Made by a program: the position numbers and the translations under genes
Part shown: in pieces, positions 7,597 through 16,556 of the stretch
Layout of the letters: the number at the start of each line of letters is the position of its first letter
Numbering within the stretch: the first letter of the stretch is position 1
Assembly: GCA_910575605.1 (NCBI GenBank)
Contig: CAJTEW010000017.1
Coordinates: 1 to 64,000 of the forward strand
Source: Lachnospiraceae bacterium
GTDB lineage: Bacteria > Bacillota > Clostridia > Lachnospirales > Lachnospiraceae
Reading direction: 5' to 3'
DNA length: 64,000 bases
The notes under the pieces: model-generated
The model's input: the letters and a program-made list of their open reading frames with translations, nothing else
The model's database searches: none
Told to the model about the DNA's origin: nothing

Positions 7597-10419
7597 ATGG
7601 AACAAAAAGATATTTGTACAGTATGTAAATTTTGCGGAAAGCAGTGCCATATGCTGGCGGATACAGATGAAAACGGAAGAGTGGAGAGGATTCACCCAGA
7701 CACAGCATATAAAACAATCTGGTGTGAGACAGGGAAAAATGCGCTGAATCTGATGAACCACCCGGAGCGTATCAGGATGCCGTTAAAAAGAACAGGCAGG
7801 AGAGGAGAAAACCGCTGGGAGGAGATTAGCTGGGAGGAAGCATTTAAGGAAACCGGAGAAAGGTTTAAAGAATGCATTACCAAATATGGAGCGAATTCAT
7901 TTCTAGGAATCAGAGGATTTAATAAGCCGTATTTTAATGCCATTTATGAGCGGCTTATGAATACTATTGGTACTGTTAACAGTATGGGAGCCGCCAATAT
8001 GTGCCACATGGCATCTATGAGTGCGGCAAGAGAGACCTTTGGTTTTATGCCGGATTTAAGAATTACAGAAAAGACAAGGTTCATTGTGCTATGGGGAAGC
8101 AGCCCTTATAATACGGATAAAAAGAGAGCCGCACAGATTCAGGAAGCAGTAAGCCGCGGCACAAAGCTTATTGTGATTGACCCGTGCAGAACCTTTCATG
8201 CGAAGCGGGCAGACATATGGCTTCCGGTAAAGCCGGGGACTGATATGGCCCTTGCTCTTGGCATGATTCATACAGTAATAGAAGAAAAATGGTATGATGA
8301 GGCATTTATCAGGGAATGTACTTTTGGATTTGAGGCAGTCCGAAAAAGCACGGCAGAATATACACTTAAGCGGACGGCGGAAATCTGCGGACTTTCAGAG
8401 GAGACAATAAGAAGAGCGGCAGAGATCACTGCGTGTTCTGGGCCGGGCATTATTGAAATGGGGAATGCAATGGATCATAATGCAGACGGATTTCAGAAGT
8501 GCCGGGCAATTCAGATATTAACGGCAATTACCGGAAATGTGGACAAAGACGGAGCGCTTACTTCAAGAAGACCTATGTCTGAGAGGCAGATAATGCAGCG
8601 TAATAGGATTGCAAGGCCGGAAATATGCCCATTTCGTGATAAAAGTAACCGCATGCAGATACCAGGCTATAAGGAGAGTTATCTGGATAACTTTAACGAG
8701 TCAAGCGGGAAAGCGCTTGCAGATACTCTTATCAGCCAGAAGCCATATCCCATAAAGGCAGTGTATGTACAGGGCGGAAATCCAGCTATGATATGGGAGA
8801 ACAGGGAAGAACTTGTAAAGGCTCTTTGTAAGACAGACTTTATGGTGGTCAGCGATTTCTTTATGACCCCTACTGCCATGCTTGCAGATCTGATTCTTCC
8901 TGCTGCAGTGTATCTGGAATATGAGAGTGTGATGATAGACGGGAGCGATACAATTTATTATAGTCCGAAGCTGGTCCCTGATACAGAGGCAAAGAGTGAC
9001 TTGGAAATTATTAATGAAATCGGGAAGGCTATGGGCTATAAGGAGAGCTTTTTTGATTCCGTGGAGGATTACTGGAATGAATGGCTAAAACCTTATGGAC
9101 TGACTCTTACGCAGGTCAGAGAGGCTAAAAAGATTGTAACGGAGAATGGGAAATGGGAAACGGTATATGGAAAGTACCGTCAGAATGGTTTTCCGACTGC
9201 TTCGGGGAAAATTCAGCTGTACTCTGAACATATGGCAGAAAAAGGGAATCCTCCGCTGCCGGTATTTTGCCAGTATGGTGTAGAGCAGAAGGAGTTTCCA
9301 TATCTGGCGACAAACTATAAGTCAGAATATTTTTATCATACCGCAGGACGGCAGATTGAGGAGCAGAGGAAGAAGGAAGTGGAGGCGATTGCAATTGTAA
9401 GTGGTGATATTGCAAGAGACCAGAAGCTCTCGCAAGGAGATTATATTCTTGTAAAAACAGAGGCGGGCAGTGTGTGTCAGAAGGTACATATTGAGGAAGA
9501 GATGGCGGCGGGAGTTGTGGCCCTTTCTCATGGATGGTGGTATCCAGAGAAGGAGAAAAGTCCGTTCGTTTTGCCGGCATGTGCGAATAACATCGCTTAT
9601 GATGACAGGTGGATTGGAAGAGAGCTTCCTTCCTTTACGACCAGAGGGATTCCGTGCAGTGTGATAAAGTGGAAGAATCCTCGTTTTTATGAGGATATTT
9701 ATCCGGAAGACTCTGGAAAACCCTATGATGTAAGAATTATGTCTGGCAGAGTAGAAGATTATTTACATATAGCGGACCGCCTGAAGGAAAAAGGATTTTT
9801 AGAAGGAAGCCCAAGGTTTGTACTGGAGCTGCAGGGGACAGAGACGAAAAAAATAGTACACCGCCTGAAGGAAGAGGTGGATTTGTATTCTATCGTATTC
9901 CGTGTATATGATTTTTGTACAGAAGTATTTAATCTGATGGAAAAAATATGTGATGAACACAGGAATCTCCGGTTTGAGCTTGAGTATGTCATGTTCCAGC
10001 AGAATATGAAAGGCCGGTATCAGGCAGAAAGGTGGGCCCGGGAGCATGGAGTGAATCTATGTGTGAAATATGCATCCTTAGAATCAGTAAAAAAGAAAAT
10101 GGACTATTTAAGCGGAAGGATGTCAACACACGATATAATTATTGAGTCGAAAAAATACTTCTTTCATTTTTTGGATGAGCTTGAGGAGAAAAGAGAGGAG
10201 CTTTACTGTCAGTGTGGAGGGAGAGAGACAATTCTTGTAAATGAAGAAGGTAAGCTTAAGTCCGAGTGGGATTTTGGAGATGAGCCGCAGACAATTGCAC
10301 TTTCACAGACAGCAGACTATAAAGAATGGAGGGCGTGGAATAAAAAAGTGTTCCTTAGAGCAGTGAAGAATCCATATGCAGGGATGCTGTGGCTTTGGGG
10401 GAGAAACGATTCCTTTTAA
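7597..10419 (+). CDS. Molybdopterin oxidoreductase (Cys-ligand type) with radical-SAM-like C-terminal extension
   Basis: 940 residues. The N-terminus carries a [4Fe-4S] motif Cys10-x2-Cys13-x3-Cys17...Cys43. The typical DMSO-reductase/formate-dehydrogenase fold follows, with a probable Mo or W ligand at Cys136 in NMCHMAS, like the Cys/Sec-His of formate dehydrogenases. The dinucleotide-binding domain ends near residue 690 (LPSFTTRGIPC). About 250 further residues are unusual for the family. They contain a stretch like the late TIM-barrel strands of radical SAM enzymes and a CQCGG...NEEGKL motif at Cys871/873 resembling a degenerate SPASM start. There is no Tat signal, so it is cytoplasmic. 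Partners, electron donor and substrate are unknown. The ATG at 7597 is preferred over GTG 7588, which lies inside the ribosome binding site. Confidence 0.75.
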   Translation: MEQKDICTVCKFCGKQCHMLADTDENGRVERIHPDTAYKTIWCETGKNALNLMNHPERIRMPLKRTGRRGENRWEEISWEEAFKETGERFKECITKYGANSFLGIRGFNKPYFNAIYERLMNTIGTVNSMGAANMCHMASMSAARETFGFMPDLRITEKTRFIVLWGSSPYNTDKKRAAQIQEAVSRGTKLIVIDPCRTFHAKRADIWLPVKPGTDMALALGMIHTVIEEKWYDEAFIRECTFGFEAVRKSTAEYTLKRTAEICGLSEETIRRAAEITACSGPGIIEMGNAMDHNADGFQKCRAIQILTAITGNVDKDGALTSRRPMSERQIMQRNRIARPEICPFRDKSNRMQIPGYKESYLDNFNESSGKALADTLISQKPYPIKAVYVQGGNPAMIWENREELVKALCKTDFMVVSDFFMTPTAMLADLILPAAVYLEYESVMIDGSDTIYYSPKLVPDTEAKSDLEIINEIGKAMGYKESFFDSVEDYWNEWLKPYGLTLTQVREAKKIVTENGKWETVYGKYRQNGFPTASGKIQLYSEHMAEKGNPPLPVFCQYGVEQKEFPYLATNYKSEYFYHTAGRQIEEQRKKEVEAIAIVSGDIARDQKLSQGDYILVKTEAGSVCQKVHIEEEMAAGVVALSHGWWYPEKEKSPFVLPACANNIAYDDRWIGRELPSFTTRGIPCSVIKWKNPRFYEDIYPEDSGKPYDVRIMSGRVEDYLHIADRLKEKGFLEGSPRFVLELQGTETKKIVHRLKEEVDLYSIVFRVYDFCTEVFNLMEKICDEHRNLRFELEYVMFQQNMKGRYQAERWAREHGVNLCVKYASLESVKKKMDYLSGRMSTHDIIIESKKYFFHFLDELEEKREELYCQCGGRETILVNEEGKLKSEWDFGDEPQTIALSQTADYKEWRAWNKKVFLRAVKNPYAGMLWLWGRNDSF

Positions 10420-10488
10420 TGGATAAGGATGATGAGCCGAAAGTAGCGTTGCATATCTAAAGCGAAATGTGTTGGACAATGAAGATGT

Positions 10489-10513
10489 GGTCTGTGCAGT
10501 TGTTGCACAGACC
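10489..10513. terminator. Hairpin between two converging genes
   Basis: Perfect 10-bp arms GGTCTGTGCA / TGCACAGACC around a 5-base loop lie between the oxidoreductase stop (10419) and the CotH-like stop (10538). Only a short T stretch follows on the + strand. It probably serves as a terminator for one or both genes. Confidence 0.6.
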
Positions 10514-10537
10514 TTTGTGAACAGTAAACACAAAGAT

Positions 10538-12124
10538 TTACCGCATAGACCCCATATCTGTTATATTTAGCCCGTCCGCATCTATCAAAGCACTGCTGTT
10601 TGCTTTCTGCTCTTCAGACGTAGACGGAATTGTACCATTTAGCTGTCCGGTAATGCTTTCTGCTCTAAGCAGGCAGAATTTCTTTAGTGTCTCTGCTCCG
10701 GCTTCAAATTCTTCATACGTACAGAACTTGGTTGGATCTTTTTCCACATAGGGCGCTATCATTTGGGATATATTGTCAATCTCTTCTGTAAAAATGCCGC
10801 TTCCTAAATATTCCGTTATGAATTCATCAAAATAGGTGTGATACAGTTCTGTGTATTCTTTATTTTCAAATATCCATGCAAGCATGGGTCTTGAAGAAAT
10901 TTCGCCTCCGCATATTGGCGAATCAATAGGATAATTCACAAGTCCCTTAGCACCTGTACCTGATTCAAATCCTCCGAATGCCAGGTTGTAATCCCATGGT
11001 ATCATAGACATCCGCCCATCGTGAATCATAGAGCCTGTGTAGCTGTCAAAATTGCAGACAAAGTTATGGACTACAAAATACCGGATTACTTGATTGGTAT
11101 CTACAATATCCGCAATATTTTCTCCTTCATTCAGAGCTTTAAGGGAAGCAATCAGCCGTTCTTTGTCGTTGTCTGTAATATCTGTTTTTGCATTATCAAA
11201 AATATTATTATAGCTTTCGTATGAATCGTCTGTGTAGATAAGAGATACATCGTCATTGGCAGGTATTCCGCCATTTTGTGGAGTATTTTCTGGTACTGGG
11301 ATTTCAAAGCTGTCATGGATATTTTTATACTGCGGCAATTCGATATTTTCCGGCAGCTGCGCGCCTTCCGGAGGTTGTCCTGGGTCTGGTATTTGCGTGC
11401 CTTCCGGGGGTTGTCCCGGGTCTGGCATTTGCGCGCTTTCCGGTATTTCCCTTTCTCCAAAATCCTCTCCGTCAAATTTCCCGCCATTTCCACGTCCGCC
11501 GCCCATGTCCATGCTGTCAGGCTTATAAAGCTCTCCGTATGCATTTCCGTAATTTCTTTCTAAAAAGCTTTCCTCTACAGCCTCCACTGCGAGATAAAGT
11601 CCCCAGTCTTCACCGTTTACCGTAATATAAGCATAACTGCAGAGGGGAGCGGCCACATCAAATGAGCCCATCATCTGATAACAGAGGTAATCCTTCATAT
11701 AAGTATTATCCTGAATGATATTATTCAGGCTGATTTTATCAAGTCCGTGATAAGAGATTCCTGTATTATAGCAGTCAAATTCAATCTTAAAGCTATAGCG
11801 GTTATTTCCATATCTTTTTACCGAGCTTAAGGAGGTGTTCCCCTTGGCTCTAATACCTATATTTTTATATGTTTCATCATCAATCACAACGGAACATGCG
11901 CTGTATTCTTCAGTTTCACAGGTCTCTATAAATCCGTCCCAATCTTCCATTATAATATCAATAGTATGCACCTTTGAGGTGTCGAACAATCTAGACTCAT
12001 ACCCCATGTCTGCTGAAGCAGGAAGAGCGCCGGCCTTCTTTAGACTTATTAGTATAAGACTTAGGATTAAAAGAACCGTGATGCATACAATACAAACTTT
12101 ATCAATATGTCTGTTTGTTGACAT
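10538..12124 (-). CDS. CotH kinase family surface protein
   Basis: 528 residues with one N-terminal membrane anchor or signal (about 10-30) and an extracytoplasmic CotH domain. The family is an atypical protein kinase fold; IRAKGNTS near 95 and PWDYN near 376, which supplies a metal-binding acidic residue, are the usual landmarks. A Pro/Gly/Glu-rich low-complexity insert (about 228-265) comes from a 36-bp tandem repeat. The gene is last in a three-gene reverse-strand operon after the VTC and DUF4956 genes, a trio conserved in many Firmicutes. CotH proteins phosphorylate other surface proteins in Bacillus spores. Here, linked to a VTC domain, a polyphosphate- or cell-envelope-related role is inferred. 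The ATG at 12124 follows an AGGGAGGAAG site. Confidence 0.85.
   Translation of the reverse strand: MSTNRHIDKVCIVCITVLLILSLILISLKKAGALPASADMGYESRLFDTSKVHTIDIIMEDWDGFIETCETEEYSACSVVIDDETYKNIGIRAKGNTSLSSVKRYGNNRYSFKIEFDCYNTGISYHGLDKISLNNIIQDNTYMKDYLCYQMMGSFDVAAPLCSYAYITVNGEDWGLYLAVEAVEESFLERNYGNAYGELYKPDSMDMGGGRGNGGKFDGEDFGEREIPESAQMPDPGQPPEGTQIPDPGQPPEGAQLPENIELPQYKNIHDSFEIPVPENTPQNGGIPANDDVSLIYTDDSYESYNNIFDNAKTDITDNDKERLIASLKALNEGENIADIVDTNQVIRYFVVHNFVCNFDSYTGSMIHDGRMSMIPWDYNLAFGGFESGTGAKGLVNYPIDSPICGGEISSRPMLAWIFENKEYTELYHTYFDEFITEYLGSGIFTEEIDNISQMIAPYVEKDPTKFCTYEEFEAGAETLKKFCLLRAESITGQLNGTIPSTSEEQKANSSALIDADGLNITDMGSMR
11361..11440. repeat. 36-bp tandem repeat inside the CotH-like gene
   Basis: Two copies (11361-11396 and 11397-11432) differ at a few positions, and a third begins at 11433. 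Each encodes one 12-residue unit of the PDPGQPPEG type on the reverse strand. The length is a multiple of three, so copy changes would only lengthen the spacer. Confidence 0.85.
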
Positions 12125-12135
12125 AAGCTTCCTCC

Positions 12136-12807
12136 CTATCCCATATACTCGCCGTTATAGCTGACAAGGACAGCGTTTTCTATACCTTTCATATCAGATA
12201 ATGTATTAATAAAATCAGTATCTTCATTCTTCATTCGTACTTCAAGATTTAGCTCAACTTCTCCCCTTCTTGCCATTTTGCTCTTTACTACCAGCTTATT
12301 TACCCGTTCTTTGAGGAATTCTAAAGCGGCCTCCTCACTTGTATGATTTTCGCAGTTCACAACTACAATATATGGATTTATATAAGATTTTTTATTTACA
12401 AAAACAAGCAGTACTGTTCCGATGGCAATGCTTCCTACAACTGCCAGTGGAATTAGGCCGGCTGCCAATACAATTCCTGCACCGACTGCCCAGAATAAAA
12501 AAGCAATATCAAGAGGCTCTTTAACCGCTGTCCGGAAACGGACAATCGACAGTGCGCCGACCATGCCTAGAGACAGCACAACATTTGAGGTGACTGCAAG
12601 AATGACAACGGTTGTAATCATAGTAAGAGCAATTAGTGTAACCCCAAAGCCGGACGAATACATGACGCCCATAAATGTTTTTTTATAGATGAAAAAGATA
12701 AATACACCAAGCCCGAAGGCAAATACAAGTGCAATGGCCATATCTAAAAGACTGACCCCTGTCACATTCTCCAAAAAACTTGATTTAAAAATGTCCTTAA
12801 ATGTCAT
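12136..12807 (-). CDS. DUF4956 membrane protein
   Basis: 223 residues with about four membrane helices in the first 140 positions, the motif SIVRFRTAVKEP in the cytoplasmic loop, and a soluble tail of about 80 residues ending in a ferredoxin-like fold. DUF4956 proteins are usually encoded with VTC and CotH proteins, as here. Their function is unknown; a channel or scaffold for polymer export is a guess. The start at 12807 is behind GAGGAGAAG. A longer open frame exists upstream but would run into the VTC gene. The 11-base gap to the CotH-like gene supports one operon. Confidence 0.8.
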   Translation of the reverse strand: MTFKDIFKSSFLENVTGVSLLDMAIALVFAFGLGVFIFFIYKKTFMGVMYSSGFGVTLIALTMITTVVILAVTSNVVLSLGMVGALSIVRFRTAVKEPLDIAFLFWAVGAGIVLAAGLIPLAVVGSIAIGTVLLVFVNKKSYINPYIVVVNCENHTSEEAALEFLKERVNKLVVKSKMARRGEVELNLEVRMKNEDTDFINTLSDMKGIENAVLVSYNGEYMG

Positions 12808-12836
12808 AATACTCTTCTCCTCGTTTTTTACATCTT

Positions 12837-13508
12837 TTAGCCGTAAACACGACAGGCTGCGTATTTTGAAAACGCAGATGAAAACCGTCCTTTCAGCTGA
12901 ACCGTGTCCCGGATAATTTCCGGAAGAAAACCGTCCCATTTTACTTCCATAATTACATTTGGATTTCTGATAGGAATTAAAATACACTCTTTATTTAGAA
13001 AATCTGTAGAAAGCATGCCGGTTCTGATATGGTAATCCAGCGTTATCCGGACATTTCCCGGCTTATAAATATATGCCTTCCTTTCGTACTCCACAATTGT
13101 TTTTGGCTTTAATCCCTGTGACATCATCTTAGAATAAAGCTCATTTGTAAGAGGGGTTTTGGGATCGGCCAGCCATTGATATTTTCCATTTAACAGCTTT
13201 TCTACATCTGTATTTGAAACCTGGACTAATTCCTTGCTGCTAAGTCCATTGTATTTGCTTTTTTTCTCAAGATGAATATAGGAAATATCATTATTATAAT
13301 AACGAAGCCGGAACTTCTCACGCCTGTTTATCCCGTCAATTTTTTCCCGAAGTGCTTTGTCCGAAGAATTATCAAAATAGAGACTTCGAATTATGTAATT
13401 TCCCTCATTTCCATGAGCATCAGGCCTTGCAACGGCAGAAAGCCTCTGAGTAATTGTTATAAAATCGGAAGCATTAATTTCATGTTTCCATTCATGGCGA
13501 AACTTCAT
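12837..13508 (-). CDS. VTC-domain (polyphosphate polymerase-like) protein
   Basis: 223 residues matching the catalytic VTC/CYTH-like tunnel fold: RHEWKHEI at the start, IRSLYFDN, then basic strands (REKFRLRYY), HLEKKSK, an ERKAY segment and EVKWDGFLP near the end. The family makes polyphosphate from ATP in yeast; many bacterial members occur with DUF4956 and CotH and have no proven product. It is first in this reverse-strand operon. A strong AAAGGAGGAGAG site supports the start at 13508. Confidence 0.85.
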   Translation of the reverse strand: MKFRHEWKHEINASDFITITQRLSAVARPDAHGNEGNYIIRSLYFDNSSDKALREKIDGINRREKFRLRYYNNDISYIHLEKKSKYNGLSSKELVQVSNTDVEKLLNGKYQWLADPKTPLTNELYSKMMSQGLKPKTIVEYERKAYIYKPGNVRITLDYHIRTGMLSTDFLNKECILIPIRNPNVIMEVKWDGFLPEIIRDTVQLKGRFSSAFSKYAACRVYG

Positions 13509-13843
13509 CTAGCTCTCCTCCTTTCCGCAATATTTTACTACAGCCAGATATTCTTTGCCGCAGCAGGAATAATCTTTGTCTAATATAAACTGGAAATTTG
13601 TTGAAAATATGGAAGGACTGTGATGATTGTGTGTTTTCTGGACATTTTGAAATTTAACTTAGGATTATATATTGTTACTGTTCATATATGTCTGTCTATG
13701 TGCCGTACAGAATGAAAGGAAATATAGAAAATTTCTCCAAAATAGATAATGAATTTTTGGCAGGAAAAGGCTATACTAAACATAACGGACAAATAGCTGC
13801 TATTTATTGCAATGGCAAATACCAGAAAAGGAGAGATTTTAAA
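13509..13843. promoter_or_regulatory. Divergent intergenic region between VTC operon and nitroreductase
   Basis: 335 bases without a supported gene. A possible forward promoter is TTGAAA (13647-13652) with TATATT (13668-13673, 15-bp spacer) or TATTGT (13670-13675, 17-bp spacer). An open frame from 13688 runs in phase into the nitroreductase, but it lacks a ribosome binding site and family similarity. No clear promoter for the reverse operon was recognised. Confidence 0.4.
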
Positions 13844-14362
13844 ATGAATGAAGTATTAAATAATATTTACACAAGAAGAAGTATCCGTAAATTTACAGAG
13901 AAAGATGTGCCGAAGGAACTAGTAGATGAGATTGTAAAGGCCGGAACATTTGCTCCAAGCGGAAAGAATATGCAGACCTATCGTTTCTTTATTATGCAGA
14001 AGCAGGAATCTATTCTTGCGCTTCAGGAAATTGTTGCAAAGGGCATGGAAAATCCGTCCTATACCTTCTACGGACCAAAAGCTCTTGTTATTGTTACCTG
14101 CAATAAGGAGGATGTAAACGGTGTAGAGGATGGTTCCTGCGCATTGGAAAACATGATGCTTGCCGCGCATTCTCTCGGACTTGGAAGCTGCTGGATTAAT
14201 CAGCTTAAATACTGCGGAGACAAGCCAGAGGTGGCAGCTTATCTTGACAAAATCGGACTGCCAAAGGGACGCCGTGTTGTAGGAATGCTGGCGCTTGGAT
14301 ATGCGGCAGATGAAGGGACCGGGCATCCAAGAGCAGACGGACTTGTAACATATCTTGATTAA
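13844..14362 (+). CDS. Nitroreductase family flavoprotein
   Basis: 172 residues, the short form of the NAD(P)H:FMN nitroreductase fold. Visible landmarks are RRSIRKFTEKDVP (FMN phosphate contact), APSGKNMQTYRF, and GSCWINQLKY plus GRRVVGMLALGYA near the end. It is a cytoplasmic, probably dimeric oxidoreductase reducing nitro compounds, quinones or a related electrophile; the physiological substrate cannot be told. The ATG at 13844 has AAAAGGAGAG eight bases upstream and matches the normal family start. The gene stands alone before an SDR gene 139 bases downstream. Confidence 0.88.
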   Translation: MNEVLNNIYTRRSIRKFTEKDVPKELVDEIVKAGTFAPSGKNMQTYRFFIMQKQESILALQEIVAKGMENPSYTFYGPKALVIVTCNKEDVNGVEDGSCALENMMLAAHSLGLGSCWINQLKYCGDKPEVAAYLDKIGLPKGRRVVGMLALGYAADEGTGHPRADGLVTYLD

Positions 14363-14501
14363 GAAATAAATATATGTTGATATATTCAAAGCGAATGGCC
14401 TCAATGCTTGTCTTCTTTATCTGAAAGTGCTATGATATGATTATATTTTAGTAAACAGATATATCATTAGCAGATGTATCGATAGAAAGGAGAGGTTTAC
14501 A

Positions 14502-15302
14502 ATGGGATTTTTAACAGGAAAAACAGCGATTATTACAGGGGGCGGCCGCTCCGTGTTAAGTGACGGAAGATGTGGATCTATTGGTTATGGAATTGCCACT
14601 GCTTATGCAAAGGAAGGGGCAAACATTGTTATTACCGGGCGAAATGTAAAGAAGCTTGAGGACGCGAAGGAAGAGCTGGAAAGATTATATGGAATCAAGG
14701 TTCTTGCCGTACAGGCTGACGTTTCTGCTGGTGCAGATAATGAGGCAGTTGTAGGAAATGTTGTAAAGCAGACAATTGACGAATTTGGACGTATTGATGT
14801 CCTGATTAACAATGCGCAGGCTTCTGCTTCCGGTGTAACTTTAGAGGACCATACAACAGAGCAGTTTGACCTTGCTGTTTATTCCGGGCTTTATGCTACC
14901 TTCTATTACATGAAAGCATGTCATCCATATCTCAAAGAGACTAAGGGAAGTGTTATTAACTTTGCATCAGGCGCAGGTCTTTTTGGTAACTTTGGACAGT
15001 GTGCATATGCTGCCGCAAAGGAAGGTGTCCGTGGTCTTACAAGAGTAGCTGCTACAGAGTGGGGCAAGGATGGGATTAATGTTAATATTGTCTGTCCGCT
15101 TGCATGGACCGCACAGCTTGAGAACTTTGAGAAGGCGTATCCAGAAGCATTCAAGCAGAATGTTAAGATGCCGCCAGCAGGACACTATGGAGACTCTGAG
15201 TTAGAAATCGGCCGTGTATGTGTACAGCTTGCTTCTCCTGATTTCAAGTATATGAGCGGAGAGACGATTACATTAGAAGGCGGTATGGGACAGAGACCAT
15301 AG
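14502..15302 (+). CDS. Short-chain dehydrogenase/reductase with extended nucleotide loop
   Basis: 266 residues of the classical SDR fold with the catalytic Ser156, Tyr169 and Lys173. The glycine-rich NAD(P) loop is stretched: after TGGGR there is an insertion of about ten residues (SVLSDGRCG) before SIGYGIA. NAG (NNAQAS) and the C-terminal GETITLEGGMG are normal. The long loop occurs in a subset of clostridial SDRs. The reaction (hydroxyacyl, sugar alcohol or steroid oxidation) is not decided by sequence. The start follows GAAAGGAGAGG. Confidence 0.85.
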   Translation: MGFLTGKTAIITGGGRSVLSDGRCGSIGYGIATAYAKEGANIVITGRNVKKLEDAKEELERLYGIKVLAVQADVSAGADNEAVVGNVVKQTIDEFGRIDVLINNAQASASGVTLEDHTTEQFDLAVYSGLYATFYYMKACHPYLKETKGSVINFASGAGLFGNFGQCAYAAAKEGVRGLTRVAATEWGKDGINVNIVCPLAWTAQLENFEKAYPEAFKQNVKMPPAGHYGDSELEIGRVCVQLASPDFKYMSGETITLEGGMGQRP

Positions 15303-15326
15303 GCAGGAATTAGAATATGAATAATG

Positions 15327-15362
15327 AAAGAACCTCGTCAGCTTGAAGGAGGTTCTTTTTTA
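15327..15362 (+). terminator. Rho-independent terminator after the SDR gene
   Basis: Arms AAAGAACCTC / GAGGTTCTTT (15327-15336 and 15349-15358) are followed by T residues, 25 bases after the stop codon. Confidence 0.9.
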
Positions 15363-15507
15363 ATTTTTTGGCACAATTGGCTGATAGGAGTATGAAAAAG
15401 CAGCTTTGTAAAAGAAGTTTCTCATAAAAAAAGTATATTGTAAAAGATTTTTGATAGACATTTCTATATAAATATGACAAGATTACCGGGAAAGGAGCGG
15501 TTGAAGT

Positions 15508-15921
15508 ATGGAAATTGGAAAGAAGCTTAAAAACGCCCGTATGAGTTCCGGACTTACACAGGAGTGCGTGGCAGAGGAATTAGAAGTATCCCGCCAGACG
15601 ATTTCAAACTGGGAAAATGAAAAATCTTATCCGGATATTGTAAGCGTCATAAAATTAAGCGATCTATATTCTGTAAGCCTTGATGAATTATTGAAAGGAG
15701 ACATAAAAATGATGGAACATTTAGAAGAGAGTACAAATGTTGTAAAAAGTAACCGGAAATTAATCGGCGCTATTCTGGCAAATATTGCACTTGCCGTTCT
15801 GCTGGTCATGATGAATGTATTGATTCCAAATCCAGAAAGCAGCTATTTTCTGGCAGGGGTATTCTGTCTTATGATTGTCAGTGCGTCAGTACTGCTTTAT
15901 CAGATTATTAAAAAATTTTAG
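15508..15921 (+). CDS. XRE-family regulator with membrane tail
   Basis: 137 residues. The first 60 form a Cro/C1-type helix-turn-helix (LTQECVAEELEVSRQTISNWE). A short linker leads to two hydrophobic helices (about 90-110 and 115-133), so the DNA-binding domain is tethered to the membrane. Such proteins in Firmicutes usually control a linked membrane gene; here one follows 14 bases downstream. The signal is unknown. The start at 15508 follows AAAGGAGCGG. Confidence 0.85.
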   Translation: MEIGKKLKNARMSSGLTQECVAEELEVSRQTISNWENEKSYPDIVSVIKLSDLYSVSLDELLKGDIKMMEHLEESTNVVKSNRKLIGAILANIALAVLLVMMNVLIPNPESSYFLAGVFCLMIVSASVLLYQIIKKF

Positions 15922-15935
15922 GGAGGAGGGTTTTT

Positions 15936-16262
15936 ATGGAAGGAAATGCTGTTTTATTTGCAGCGTGTGGAGCTGTGATGTTAGTTGGAGGTCTTGAGGT
16001 TGTATATCAGATTTACAATATGGTAGTTATTGATGCAAAAGCCAGAGGGCTTAAGCATCCCAGATTGTGGGGATTTTTTGCTATGAGTGGTAATAATTCA
16101 GGAGGACTTATTATGTACCTGATTGGGCGGAGAAAATACCCGATTTTGCATATGCCAGTGAATGATAAGAAGGAGATGGAAAGAAGAAAAAAAGCAGCTG
16201 GTATCGGGCTGATTTTTATGGCAGTGGGGACAATTGGACTGGCGATTGTAATAATGCTATAA
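15936..16262 (+). CDS. Small three-helix membrane protein of unknown function
   Basis: 108 residues with hydrophobic helices at about 5-28, a shorter one near 45-60, and 88-108. A basic loop (KKEMERRKKA) lies before the last helix. I do not recognise a family with certainty. It is co-transcribed with the membrane-tethered XRE regulator and may be its partner or target. It has a clear GGGAGGAGG site and ends before a terminator. Confidence 0.7.
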   Translation: MEGNAVLFAACGAVMLVGGLEVVYQIYNMVVIDAKARGLKHPRLWGFFAMSGNNSGGLIMYLIGRRKYPILHMPVNDKKEMERRKKAAGIGLIFMAVGTIGLAIVIML

Positions 16263-16308
16263 CTTTATTGTGAAAATAAGATATGGCAGATGTGAAAAGC
16301 GATAATAG

Positions 16309-16349
16309 AAAAAGACCGGGAATCTTAAAATAGGTTCCCGGTCTTTTTT
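16309..16349 (+). terminator. Rho-independent terminator
   Basis: AAAAAGACCGGGAA / TTCCCGGTCTTTTT forms a 14-bp perfect stem, followed by T and C. It ends the XRE/membrane-protein operon. Confidence 0.92.
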
Positions 16350-16453
16350 CTGATTTAAAATGTGAATACACCTTTTCGTAAAAATGGATATGTGTTTCCA
16401 AAACTGCTAATTCGAACATAATTATAAAAATGAATGGCATTATGCACAAATAT

Positions 16454-16481
16454 TTGTAAATAATATTGAACAATGTATACT
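16454..16481 (+). promoter_or_regulatory. Promoter of the truncated PTS-type regulator
   Basis: TTGTAA (16454-16459), 16-bp spacer, TATACT (16476-16481). Its survival upstream of a broken gene fits a recent deletion. Confidence 0.5.
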
Positions 16482-16556
16482 ATAAACACAATAAATTTCC
16501 CGAAAGAGTAGAGCTTTGGATTTGTATTCTTAAAGACAGGAGGATATCATTAAGAC

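Noticed and set aside
9125-9580. 151-codon reverse frame inside the molybdopterin oxidoreductase gene
   Set aside because: Low-complexity Pro/Ser/His composition typical of antisense frames, with no ribosome binding site.
11256-11625. Long + strand open frames opposite the CotH-like gene
   Set aside because: They are shadows of the tandem repeat and GC-rich coding sequence on the other strand, without ribosome binding sites.
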